Assembly: GCA_023634235.1 (NCBI GenBank)
Contig: JAMKCF010000080.1
Coordinates: 124,001 to 188,000 of the forward strand
Origin: Pisaster brevispinus
Lineage: Eukaryota > Echinodermata > Asteroidea > Forcipulatida > Asteriidae
Direction: 5' to 3'
DNA: 64,000 nucleotides
Translations under genes and position numbers: made by a program
The notes under the pieces: generated by a model
Seen by the model: the letters and a program-made list of their open reading frames with translations, nothing else
Told to the model about the DNA's origin: nothing
Databases searched by the model: none
Part shown: piece after piece, positions 22,248-36,295 of the stretch
How the letters are laid out: every line of letters begins with the position of its first letter
Position numbering within the stretch: position 1 is the first letter of the stretch

Positions 22248-25200
22248 TTACGTCCAGTAGAGTATTTCACTTTGTTCCGGTATGGCAAGTTTCACGAACC
22301 TCGGCCAGAAGTAGCAACTATCGGTTTCAACGTTATAATCGAGAGACGCCAGTATATCTTGAGCTAGACTCTTAGGTATCATGTCTTCCTTAAGTACCCG
22401 GACAACGATCAATTTTCTTCTGATGGACTCGGAGCTGACTCGACTCTTAGCCACGGCGCTTGTGAAGCTATGGTAGGTGTGTTTCAGGTAATCCTCAGAC
22501 GTGATGATCACGATACGAGAGCAGTTGAGGAGACGAAGACGCAGTAGCTTGTTGCGGCTGGACGAGCGGTCGGGTCGCTCCACCTCCGACCACAAGCCGA
22601 TGTTGAGGTGGCTCTCTCGCTCTTGGAGCCTGGAGCGGATCAGCTCAGCAAAGTGGCTGTCGGAGCTGTGGTTGTGAATGAATACATCATGCAAATGCAG
22701 AAATGACCGCTGCTCGTGGTGTGTAGCTGTGGGTTTTTTTTAGTCCAGGATTGAGATTATGGGAAGTGTTGACGATGGGAAGTATATCAGACGACATGCA
22801 GAGAATGAGTTGACATGTAAATTAAAGATGAAGGGAACGTGATGTTAAGATGAAAAGTGCAAGCAGGGTTAGACAATTGGTATAGAAGGTTGATGCAAGG
22901 TGAAAAAAAAAGGGGCAGGAAAGAAAAATTAATTGGAAATACAGGTAGTGTAAATGCATGTCAACGGTTACAAGGGGAATTTTAATTCCGTTTTGAATTT
23001 TAGTTAAGTAGGGGTTTTTTTTGGGGGGGGGATTGGAAGGTAAAGTAGATGAAATTGGAGAAAGCAAAAAACAACAGATGCCACTTAATATACCAAATTG
23101 ATTAAAATTGAGTGAAGATGTTTAGCCTATAATTTCAAATTTTCGACTGGCATAACAGAATTTGCATTGGGCCGGCCAGGCTACACCTAATGTACAATGT
23201 ACAATATTAGTACATTCATGGGAATAATGGGGTGTTAAAATGGACCACTACCACGGTGCTACCCTTTTTGATCTTGCCCACTTAAACCACTGCAACCAAA
23301 TCGAGGCTGGAAGGCGAAATAGTCAGGCCCCATCTGGTTATCAATAAGGCATTTGTGAGTCAGATTATAATAATGTCAGATTGTCTGGGAAAATGACTTT
23401 GAGTCGTCACGAGTCACGAGTGACCGCTAAATACTTTCTCAGACTAGAGACAGTGCCTTGTCCCATGGTTCAGGGCCAATAATTTGTGTACATTTAGTTT
23501 TGTTAGAGACAGTGAACACCAGTACACACTTATATATCAAGGAAGGTAGTGGCCGAGCGGTCAAGTGCACTGGACAACAGAGTCTGGTCAACAGAGTGTG
23601 GGTTCAAGTCCTGGTCATGGGAATTGAACCCAGGCGCCACAGTGGTGAGAGGCAAGCGCTCGCCCCGATTCATGTTTAGCAGCAACTGTCTCGATAGTCT
23701 GATGAGGAATTCAAATTTAAGCGGTAACTTGTGATCAAGCAAGTCATTGTACCTGACACTATTCAAATCTAACTCGCAAATGGCTGACATGCAATCACAC
23801 AGAAGTCGTGCACTTCTGATATTGTTATCCCAGGCTAGAGGGAGGTCTTCCTTTGGTAATTAGTCCCAAAATTAGCGACCATAACAACTGACTTGGTAAG
23901 AAGCACTGCAGCTGTTGATGATGCATAACATTTTGAGAAACGATTCCCTTCTAAGCAATGTGGTTTTAGAGAAAGGAATTCAAACAACTTTTAATCTGAG
24001 AAACATTTCATGCATGAAACGTTTTTCAGATGCATTCCAGTTACGTATTATTCTTCCTGCGTGGACATAACTGCTCCAGATTTTTGGCGATATCTCAAAA
24101 ACGCTACCACCCTTGAAATGAAATGTTCACAGGTTGATTTTATTGTATATACCTACATATAGGATTATAACAACTAATTAACAGTTCGAAAGAGGAAGGG
24201 TAAACTTTGCCTTTAACTTGTTGGTTTGAATTACAAAGTAAGTGGAATTTTATAGTGAAATGATGGGCTCTCTTTGTTCATCAATGAAGGCACCTCTCAT
24301 GTTCACCAATGGTTGAAGTATCTGCGGTGATCATCATTTGAAATTTCCTCAAATAGACCCCTTGCATATGACGTTTCTCTCTCAAAAAGCGCCCTCACTG
24401 AGGCCAAAAGGAGACAGATCATTGGACGATAGCTGTTCTTTGTGTGTAAAAGCGTGCGTGTGACCTCAACGTACCTGTAACGTTTGCGATTTATGCAATG
24501 GGGTCTATTGTTTTATAGTTCTCTAAAGAAATCTAGTTATGCAGTCAGAGTTTTAATTACTTAGGTCGCGTTTGAGTCCAGTCAAAATTTGGAGAACTCG
24601 TCATAGACCAAACAAAGACCACAGGTTACCGAGAGTGAGACTGGATCAACAAAAATGGGACTTCATATAAATTGGATAAAAACGGGCGATTCACATTACA
24701 GCAAGAGCACCACCTAGAGTTACCTCATATTACTTTCGCAGAAGACGCACTTTGCAATGATGATTGTGGCTTGTCGTGGCCGAATGGTGGTTGTGAGAAT
24801 CGGACTCAAGCTCTGGGCCAAATTTCATAGAAGTGCTTTAGCACAAGCAAAAAGCTATAAGCGCAACAAAAACAAGCCAAACAGGATAAGGTTAGCAGCC
24901 AAAGTTCCATGTCACATGCACTATCTTTGACTGGTACCCCGCTGGGTTTTGCTTAGCACAGGTTAGCAGCCAAAGTTCCATGTCACATGCACTATCTTTG
25001 ACTGGTATCCCGCTGGGTTTTGCTTAGCACAAAATTGTTAAGCACAATTTTCTGCTTCAAAGCAACTCTATGAAATTGGGCCCTGGTGTTTCTGATCAGC
25101 GGTGTGTGGGTTAGAGTCCCGATCTGGACACCAATGTCTTGAGCAAGATACTTTATAAAAATTGCTTTGTCCTTCCGATGGGACATTAGGCCGTACATGT

Positions 25201-28200
25201 ACGTCCCATGTACTAGGATTGGTATAGCCTTTTGCCAAGGCCATCGTGACTTGGACAGCTTTATAAAGAGCGGAGCGACTGGAACGGGAGACCACGCGCG
25301 CGAGCCGAGTGGCAAAGACACGAGGGCCTTTTCCAACTTGTTTGCGGTTTGTTTTTTATGAATTATTCATAACGTATGAAATGTGCATTATTCATAACTT
25401 GTATGCACAAAAGTATCTGATGATACACAAGACGAGACGTTTGCCATTGTATGCTGACCCGCTGACCCCCGCCGCTTCTGATTGGTTTGGACTTTTCCTA
25501 CCGTTTGGGTAGCAACAATCGAGATTATGAAGAAAAACATTAGAAACTGCAAACAAGTTGGGAAAGGCCCTCGTGGCTTCGCCACTCACATGCATGGTCT
25601 CCCCTTCCAGTCGCTTGGGATCGCGGCTCTACGGAGCTGTCCAAGCCACGAAGGCCTTGACAAAAGGCTAGGGTTTGTCGTGCACGTAAACGGGCCCAGA
25701 GAACACTTACTGTGGAGGAGCATAACCCCGGTGTTTCTGGTTCACATAGAAATCACAGGTTAACCTCAGGCACGCGAGCATAGTGGCGTGTCGTGGCCGA
25801 GCGGATAAGAGCACCGGACTCAAGCTCTGGTTTTTCCGACTCAGCAGAGTGTGGGTTCGAGTCCCGGTCGTGACACTTGTGTCCTTAAGCAAAACACTTA
25901 ACCATTATTGCCTCGTCCTTCGGATGGGACGTAAACCCGTGTGTTGTGTAACGCACGTAAAAGAACCAAATGCACTTATCAAAAAGAGAAGGGGTTCGCC
26001 CCGGTGTTCCTGGTTTGATTGGCTACATATTGCGCCACAGCAACTTGTAAGCCATTACATGGTGCTATACAAAAGAGTAGGTCTCTACTTCAGAAACTAC
26101 CAAATACCTTGCAGGAAAATACTGAATGTTGAAGCGCCTTGAGCGTCACTGATTGACGGATGTGTGCACCCTATAAATGTACATTATTGTATTACATGTA
26201 TTATTATATTAGTAAGCATATACCAAAATGCAAGTATCTTGACGCAATTCCAATTCCAATTCCATTTTGGAAGGTCACCTTAAACTGAGTTAGACATATC
26301 ACAAGATCAAAGGAGAATGAGAGGGGACCAGTTGTTCTGCACATATGTATGTATGACTTGATGCCTCCGCTCACTGGCAACCATCTTTAAGCACGCGTAG
26401 AGTGGATCAACCACAGGCCTCGTTAAAATGTGCCATTTCCTGGCACATTTCATTTAACTAAAAGCAGGGGTTATGGAAAAAAAGATAAATAAATGGCGCG
26501 ACCAGATCAATTACGCCTGGGAAAGAGGTTGACTTGGTAGTGCACTGTATTGTGAATCGCTCCTTTTGTTCATAGACTTGGAACTTACAAGTTCGATGTG
26601 CAGATGGGCCTTGATGGACCACATTGACAGTGTTAGCTTGGACCGCAGTGTTGTGATTCCCAACGATGGAGATGCTGTGCACTGGGCAGCATTGATCATT
26701 CCGCCACAGCTCTGCAAAAACATTTTAAAAATATATATAAATATATAATGGTTTCACCCTTTCATAAAATATAGAATTTGAACTGCCTCTTGCTACCAGG
26801 CAAACTCGGTGGTCTACAATGTAGTAGGTAAGACATCTGCTCTGGATTGACAAGGTCGTGGGTTCATATACTTTCGTGACGCTCCCAAATTCAATATGGG
26901 AAGTCTTAATACGGGTAATTATAGGTAGCTTCGGGCACTTCGCAGCATCGTTTCCAAACAAATTCTTCCCCGCCTGTTTGGACAAAACGAGACAAGTCAT
27001 ATCACGGCAGACAAAGGTTGGTGTCCATGTTGCTTAGAAGTTATATTTGCTTGAAGCTTAAGAGTGGGGGAGAGGACCAGTTTCTGGATCTGTTTTGTGC
27101 TTTTTGTGGGGAAAAAAAACCCTCAAATGACAGTTAAGGATCTACATGTATGTGTGAGTTTTATCCAACAGAAATTGAATGCATTTCATTTGTGCATTGT
27201 GGCAGATTATAATCCCTCGGTGAAATATGAATATTGAATATTGAATATAAAATTGATCGTATCACCAAGGTTGCCAGCAAGATAATAGGTTTTGAAGTAA
27301 AACAAATGAATGAAATCGTAGACAACCAGTACGTTACTAAATTAAGAGTTATAACCCAGGATCCAACTCATCCCCTTCACTCTTTCATTCACATTCTCCC
27401 ATCAGGAAGGTACCGTTCTCTTTCTACTCGTACAAACCGGTTCAGACTATCTTTTTTACCCAGTGCTATTCATCTTTTTAACTCACTTTTTATAAGGTAA
27501 TTTTAGTTATGCTCTCTTTTTAAATCAGTGGTGGTAAGCTTTGGAAAATGCTTCTCTCTTTTTAAAACGTTAACTATTTATTTGTTTAAAACTATTTTGT
27601 AATTAGTATTAATTAGTATTTTTTGTGTATGTAATTTGTTTTTGTAATCAGTAAATAATCTTGAATGTTTTTTAGTGCACACAGGGAAAGCAATTTTCAC
27701 TTTTTACTTGTAAATTGTGATGGAATAAATAAATTGAATTGAATTGAATTGAATTGGCTTTTCCAATAATGCCATCACATGTTCACCCTCTATACTCAAG
27801 ATTACTAATGTATGGTTGGAAAAAGAAAGATTGCATCTCTCTAATGATGGTTAAATAAAATTATGCAATTACTTCAAATTTAATAGAGGGCAAGATCCGA
27901 CATGCCAAACACAAGCGAAGTGCTGTATGATTGCGCACAACAAAGTGTTGGGGTTTAAAAACAGAACACGCTGTAAACATGAAAACCAATGACATAAATA
28001 AGTGAGCCTTTTTTTTAAATGACTTATTATGCTCTAAAATGAAATCTTCTAGGTAATAATAGAGTTTGTAAAATTGACACTGAACGCGAGTTTTCTGTTG
28101 TGTGAGAATGTGTGTTTTTTCGCGCTTGAGTGGTCAAACAATGTGGGCACCAAGGGCTGTTGATGTCAAACAAATTCGTTGACGAGAGGGTTAAGCAGTG

Positions 28201-31200
28201 AAGTTAAGCCCACCTTGCGGCGAGCACACTTGTATTTCTGCAAGGGGGGGGGAGGCACTTACTTTGAAATCGCCAGGTGATGAGCATGAGACAGACAACA
28301 CAAACTACCGCTGCACAAATAAGGACCGCTGTCAGTACCAAATCCTCTAGATAAACAAATCACAAGAAGAAAAAATATGTCACAAATGCTTGAGGTCCTT
28401 TGTGTGTAAGGGGGGAGGGGGGAGGGGGCAGTGGGGAAGGGGGGATGGTGGGAGAGAGTAACCTTAATTTTTTCTGAATGGTTAAATGGAACTTGTGGCT
28501 TCCGTTTATCTGTTTAACTGTTTCTGCCGATTCCAATCAGAACTATGAGCCCATCTGCAAAAGGAGCAGATGTCAACACACTTTCAAGGAACAAAAATAG
28601 AGCACTGGAACCCAGTCACAAAACCACAAACCACAGCGAGGCATCCTACAAAGCAAAATGTAGCGCAATCTGTGGGGGACTGAAAATAGTGTATTACGTT
28701 TTGTAGAGGGGTTTAACCCTAACCCCCATTAGGGTCTCTCTAAAAAGCCTGCCAAATACAACAGAATGCAACACAGTTGAAATGAGAACCATGCCAAATG
28801 CAACAAAATGCAACAAGGGATATTGTTGCATTGTGCAGGCATGCTGTCTGGGAAAGGACTGAGCAAGGGTGGTTGCCCTGCTAAATGCAACAGTATGCAC
28901 ATAAGTGTAATGTTTAACTGTTACTATACAGTCTTTTGAATATGATTTGAATTATGATTCTTACCTAATATTACATCATACTTCTCAATACTTTCCCCAT
29001 AAAAAACATTTTGAAATACCCATTATAAGTTGTTCAGATACAATAGAAGCACCCAAACCTATATGAAGTCACTTCACTGCTGAACGCAACAAATTCAGTC
29101 CAAAAATGACATCTGAGTTGACTGCCAAATGCAACTAATGGGGGTTAGGGTTAATGAATTGTATTTGAAGTCAATCGATTTGCTCGAGTTGAAAGAAAAG
29201 ACTTGAATCCTTGGCAAGCTAGCATATCAGGCTGATACGCACAATATGCGGGCTGATACACATGTACAAATATGTGTGAATTTCAGCCAATAAAAAAATA
29301 AAATAAAAATTACACATACAGTCGACTCTCGTTAATACGAGGTCCACAGCACTGGCCCCGTTTTCCTCGTATTATCCGTTTTCTCGTTACGACCGTGCTC
29401 TTATCTTTCGTTTTTTAAGACATAGAAACATGCATGGGACAGTTCGGGACCGGTTAAATACCTCGTATAAACCGGCGTCTCGTATCTTCTGAGCTCGTAT
29501 TAACGAGAGTCGACTGTATATAGACATAAGTATCAAAGCATCAATACCATGGTTTTCAAAACTAATAAAGTTTCAACAGCAGTTTTCTAAACTCACTTCC
29601 ATTGCGATACTCTTTCACTTTCACCACCATTTCTCCAGACCTGACTTTGTAAAAGTAATTCTGGGCGATGCAGACGTAGGTCCCTGCGTCGTCCAGCGTG
29701 GCGTTCCTCACAAAGTACGTGCTGTTTACAGAGCCCGGGATTGGTTTGCTGTCCTTCTCCCACTGGACTTTCGGTGTAGGATATCCAACCACTGAGCAAC
29801 TGAGAGTCAGTGGCGAACCTTTGACCAGATCCGTCAACGTTTTGTTATAGTTGGTAATTTGTACCGGTAGCTTATCTACGAACAAATAATACAGGTGTAT
29901 GATTTTATTATTTTGTAAATTGGGTGGCCGACTAATCGGTGTGAGAACATTTCAAACATAGTAAACACCCCAACTTGGGACAAATATTGACTGCTTCTAG
30001 TGCTATGGTTAAAAAACAATGACTCCTTAGACGATCCTCGGCGCATTCTTTTTTCCCGGCGTGAGTCCGAGGGAAAAATAGATCGCGTGTACGTGCTGCG
30101 CATCGCTCTCAGCCAATGATAGCTCTTCAGATGTGTATGTTTCATCAGCGATGGCGGCCAATGCAAAGAGTCTATATACTCGGTGCTTTTTGAGTCGTGC
30201 ACAGACGAACTGATGTACACACCGAGTATACCTGCAAAGAAACCTTTCCCCATGAAATATGTTAAGTGCATGTCAGGCGTGCGCACTGACAAAATGATGG
30301 AACCTTTTTGTATGGGGCTGACAGTGACGTCATACATATACGCGTTTGTGCATCTGCCTAGTGCAACTCAATGCATTTGCTACAGGCATGGCATATATTT
30401 TTTAAAGCTTTGATCCATAAGTTCAAGCAATAAATTAGCTCTGTTTGAAGTGGGATCGCACCAAAATACTTGCATTTTGACACGTATGTGCTAAGGGCCC
30501 AAACAACGTTTTCAACAAGCGCGCGTGGAAAGTAGTCACTTTTGGGAGCCAATCAGTGTTAATTTTCAGTACATCCCAACCAGGGGCTAATAATAATAAT
30601 AATATATTGTATTTGTATAGCGCCTACTGCAGGCCAGCCTCTAAGCGCTTAACATTCAGTATTTCCTGCAAGGTATTTGGGGCTACGTTTTGAAGTATGA
30701 GACCTACTCCTTTACATAGCACCTTGTAATGGTTTACAAGGTGCTGTGGCGCAATATGCAGCCGATCAAACCAGGAACACCGGGGCGGACCCCTTCTCTT
30801 TTCGATAAGTGCACTGGGTTCTTTTTCGTGCGTTACACAACACACGGGACCAACGGCTTTACGTCCCATCCGAAGGACGAAGCAATCATGGTTAAGTGTC
30901 TTGCTTAAGGACACAGGTGTCACGACCGGGGCTCGAACCCACACTCTGCTGATCAGAAATACCAGAGCTTGAGTCCAGTGATCTTATCCACTCGGCCACG
31001 ACACGCCACGGTAATACTAGGGGCTACTGGTAATAGGTATCGATACGGTGCGCCACCCATGGTAGGGAGGCTCTACCTACAGGTATATATCGTCTTCAAA
31101 CCAAATTCAAGAAATTAAGTGATTGACTAGCCTGAACATCTGACGTCACACTTCGAGGCTTGTAAACAACGCCAGATACTAGCAGGACCCTGCCAGTTTC

Positions 31201-34200
31201 TTCGCATCCATTCACATGGCCGAGATTCGTAGTCTCCCCATAGTACGTGCCACACAGATTCCATTGTGAATAAAACAACCCACGTGCACGCGCCCCGCAG
31301 CAGACGATCCAAAAGTTCCTGCCGGCAGTGTAGCTGACAAACACGTCACTTCGGAGCAGAACAATCATAACACAGATATGGAAAGCTTACGCACCGCACG
31401 TTTATCCAATGAAATAATTGTAAGACCAGTGCCTGTCGGCGGATAAAGACAGTGGACCAGTCTAGGGAGTGACTGATTAATAATAGTGGATCAACCCTGA
31501 AGATTTAGGCGCGTGGTCCATTTAGGGCCGGTTCGGCAACTGTCAAACGGTTGACAAACGATTGAAGTTAGAAACGGTTCGGAAGCATTTGTGAAACGGT
31601 TGGGGGAAAGTTTATTCAATGCTTCAGTGCGCTGAGCTTATCTGGTCCTCCGGAGTCCGAACAAAAGGGATATAATCGGATTACTGTTCATTGTGTTGGG
31701 ATTATAGTTGCAGTTTTTAAAGCTCTGATGGTAGATATGAATTTCAAAACTAAAATGCCTAACGCTTCGTCACTGCGCTTTGTTTTTGCTATTTCTAAAA
31801 TGCTAGCCAAAAGTTACCACACATATTATTTTTAATCATAAAAAACGATAAAGTAAAACCTGAGATCGTAGCTACCTGTTTACGTCATGTATTTTCTGGT
31901 TGGCTTTGCAAGGCGTTGGCAATGCCAAGTGCTCGTCGGGTGTGTACATGTATTTGAACGTTCGTGACCAAGACGATCTCAATTTTCGGTTGATTGTGAA
32001 CAACTAAGAATGTTTCCCAACTGATGTGTATGTTATCATGGAATATATGAATAGGTTGGACGAATTTGGGTGTGATTTGCAATAAAAATTATTTATATGC
32101 AAGATTTTGTCTTTAAACATATAACTGAAACAGATCATCTCAATTTATTAACAGAACATTTATATATACCCTTCCTGTTATTACGTTTTAGTGGACATCG
32201 TTAAAGATGAAGTCCCCTATATATTTTAAGGTTATGATCGGACGACCGTGTTTTTATCATTTTTTTTTTCCTAGAAAACTATAAGTTAATTTGGAAAGCA
32301 CCCGTTTTAGTTTTCTACGACAAAAAGTCCGTTCCAACAGGACAAAACCGAGATTCAATGTATTATTGTTTCACCAATGATTCAAATAATGACGTGGCAT
32401 TGATAGCGAATCCCGAACTTTAAATTGCACAGCAATATATTCAAAGCCGTTTTGGCCAAAAAACTCCATTCATTCATGAATGGAAAGAATAGCTACAACC
32501 TGGGTGTACATGTACATGAACCTACCCAAAACACAACCATTGTTACCAGCATTCCCAGCCGTGTAGGATTAGTTAGGATTAGCGGCGGAAGTGTCAGTGA
32601 TAGCCTGGCATGAGACAACTCCTTTGTTAGGTGTAAACCCCAGTCAAGCAGCACTCCTTTTGTCTGTCACCAGAGTTTAGCCTCAAAAGACTGTCTTTAA
32701 TCCCAGAGAAACGATTGCTTGCCGAAACTAAAATGGTTGGCGCTCTGTAAATGAATCGTTTTGGGCAACCGTTTGACGGTTGCCGAACCGGCCCTAAATG
32801 GACCGCACGCCTTACTCAAACCAAATCGAAGAAAGTGTTTAGGAGTACCTTGAATGTCTATAAACACTTCCACGTGTTCAGGAAGTTTTGGGGTGTATTG
32901 ACCTTCACTGTACGCCACGCAGTAGTACTGACCCAACTGCCTCTTCTCCAGGTTTTCCAGGCTTAGCGTAGATGTCAAGGATGAAGCGTTCTTCATCTTG
33001 CTCTGGTCCATTTTCAGATAGGGGGGATCGGGGGGTGGTGGCCATGGTATCGATGACTCGTAGCAGCTTTTGTGGGTGGAGTTACACCACCAGATCTGCA
33101 GGGCAAACTTTGGCTCTACCTTCAGAGAATAGGGAGGGGACAACAAAAATTAAAAATCAGCCAGAATTGTGGAAAAGATTCATTCAACTCGTCTCTTTTT
33201 GGGAGGTGTTCTGGCAACATACGGTCCCTCATTTTGTGGAGTCAAAAAATGTGGTTCGACAAAATTGCGGACCGTGTTCTTTAATGATATTTCACAAAAA
33301 AACACACAATTTCAAGTTTTTTTTCATGTGAATCATTCATATTCCCAGGGCTCGAATTTGACACTGGACCACCAGCCTGAGGCCAGTGAATTAAGCCTCG
33401 GGCCAGTAAACTCATGGTACGACAAGTCCAGCAGTCTTGTGTTTTTCAATTGAATTTAATAGTCACTGTGAAACATCTTTAACAGAAAAAAAATGAAGTT
33501 CAAATGTTGTTTTTGAGTCTGTTATTTATACAATTCCGTTGAGTATCACAGTATACTAACCCATTAAGACAAATGAGATAGATCTTCTCTTTAGTGCTTG
33601 TTCAAATAAACGCCCTGCGGTCTTGTGAAATTTTAACCCAAAATTCTAGCCCTGTTTCTACTTTAAAAATACCTTTCAAACCATCATGTCGAAATAAACG
33701 CTTTTTAAAGGCCTAAGTGCCCAATCTGAAGGCAATGTGCCCCTTTAAGAGTTTCCTGAATATTGTAACAAACATCAAGATCATTTGGGTTTTGCACAAA
33801 GAAAAATTGACTGAAGCGGGACTTGAACCGACGACCTCCGGATTAACGTACCGGCGCTCTACCAACTGAGCTATCCAGCCCTACACTGTATGTTGGCGGT
33901 CTCCCTATTGTATTAGTCAATATCTTTGTTCGGGGGTGCCAGTCAGAAGCCATTCAAACATCAAGATCATTAAAACAGCAAATAGCAATCACTTATAAGG
34001 AAGGTCACGCATACTAATGCTTTGAGATCAAACTTTGTCTGAGTTCACAGAACCTTTCAGCTTCCTGAAAACTGTACATTAAAGGGCAGGGTGTACTTTC
34101 GGTAATTACTCCAAAAGTTAGTGACCATAAAAAAAACTGACTTGGTAAAGAGCACTGGAGAGCTGTTGATACTATAAAACACTGTTAGAAATGCTACCAT

Positions 34201-36250
34201 TTGAAGTAATGTACGTTTAGAAAAAAATCTGATTTTTCACTACAAATCTCAGAAAGGCTTCATGCCTGAAGCCCTTCTCAGGCATCTGAAAGTGAAAGCA
34301 CACAATTCTATGTAACCAGGGTGGGTTCTTTTTCTTTCTTTCATTATTTTCTTGCAACTTGGAAGACCAATTGCGCCCAACTTTTCACAGGCTTGTTATT
34401 TTATGCATATGTTGGGATTTACACCAAATGAGGATAGTGGTCTTTGACAATCACCAAAAGTATACCCTGCCTTTAAGATAAGGAAGTTCATCAAACTCTC
34501 TGGCAAGTGACTCTCTGATGTTTTTTTAAGGAAGGCTCAATACACATCCAGTAATTTAGTAAAGGCAAGTGCGCCCTCAATCTTACCAGGGCCTGATGCA
34601 ACTTTCTTAATGTACATTGTAGCTGTTTACTGTAAAAACTTACAGTTTGCATCTTCCTTTTGAACCGTTTGCTTTTCCGTTTTTAGCTTTCAGCAGGGAA
34701 AGAGCATCTTCTGTTGTCTCTAGGTAATTTTCTCAATTTTTTTTTAAGGAAGCATTGCTCAGTGGCTCTGGCCATGGTCCTAATGTTGATGGTCTGGGAG
34801 GGGTGCATGTAGTTGTATACACTCTGTGAATATTGCTTTTGTGTTTAGATAATCTTTGGGTCAGAGAAATATTGTTTTTTAGAAGATTCGTTGAACTACA
34901 TGTTGTAGCCAGCCTTGTGTTGACATTTGACATTCACAAAAAAAATACTGTGCTGTGCTATTATGCATTGTATGATTATTGTTTGCTACTGTATTTCAAG
35001 GACTAAAATCAAGTGCAGGGGGTAATTTGATATTTTAAGGCGTCATAGGCCATGTTCAGACAGCGTACTAAAGTTAGATGCGAACCGGTTTAGCTTTCCG
35101 AGCAGCGAGGGGCGGTCGTAAAAATAAAACTACCTTGCGTTCAGACAGCTCGAAGTTAAACCCGATCTGGTTTATCTTCGGGTTTAAGAGGTCAAACAGC
35201 ACCTTGACCCAACACAACAACATCAAATTCATTCACACAAGCACGCGCACGGCTCTGTTGAGGCGTACGTCTGTACGTAGGCATATTTACTTAGTGACCA
35301 TACACAGGTCAGCGGTCATCTGTTGTGAGTTAAACCCGATGTTGTCATTGTTATTCTGTCCACATACCGTGCTTAAAGATAAACCCGAACGATTTAAACT
35401 CATTCGATTCAACCCGATTCGGTTAAGTTTTAAGAGCATTCAGACACATACAGACATAAAGGTAAACCCGAATGAGTTAAAACTGCCTGAAAACCAACTT
35501 GAGTAATGTGTCTGAAGGTAGGACCTCATATGGTTGATTTGTATTCAATGCACGTCTGCTTTTCATAGAAGAACATTCCTCCTCCCTCTTGAATCATAGC
35601 AAGACTTGAGATCGCTACAGTAATAATCTGATATAAGACTTACCCCTGGTCCAAGGTTGCACGAACTAAGATTTCGATAGACTTCACATATCAATTCAGT
35701 GCTGTTTCCAGGGAAAAGTTCCAAACGTGCGACTGTCGGTTGTAGAAATTGAGGCTCTAAGTTTACAGAACCTAAAAAAAGAACAGATCAAAGGAGAGCT
35801 GAATGAAAACATTTTGGCTCAAGTGGTCATCAAAGCTACATGAAAATTATGAAAGAAATAACACCTTTGTTGCATAGAACTGTGTGCTTTCAGATGCCTA
35901 TGAAGCCTTTCTCGGATTCAAAGTTTGGGGAGAAAATTTACCTCTTTCTCTATCACTTCAAAGGAGGTTGTTTTGACAAAGTTTTATAAACAAGAGGGGC
36001 TCTCCAGTGCTTTTAACCAAGTAAGTTTTTATGATCATTAACTTGTTGAGCAATGAGCAATGACCAGAAGTACACCCTGCCTTTAAGTAGTTTTGTATTT
36101 AAATTGAGAAGTTGTTTTCAGATTGAATAAAATGTTTTCTAGGAAAAAACAAACAACAACAACAGCAGCAGCAGCAGCAACAACAGCACCAGCAACAACA
36201 GCAACAACAACAGAATAGGAATAGCCACATCAGCAACAACAGGAACAGCC

Positions 36251-36295
<45 letters not shown>

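Larger units (their letters stand above)
24770..25790 (+). repeat. Leu-type SINE split by two later insertions
   Basis: SINE pieces: 24770-24814 (TGTCGTGGCCGAATGG ... GGACTCAAGCTCT), 25084-25225 (GGTGTTTCTGATCAGC ... the TTCCGATGGGAC segment) and 25676-25745 (to CCGGTGTTTCTGGTT). Between them lie a MITE A copy (24815-25083) and a foldback element (about 25226-25675). The three pieces are in the same order as in the uninterrupted SINEs at 25787 and 44673. Confidence 0.6.

Noticed and set aside
25787..25880. Working tRNA-Leu gene
   Set aside because: Same reasoning: repeated copies with a common 300-bp body and LINE-like tail; acceptor pairing is absent.
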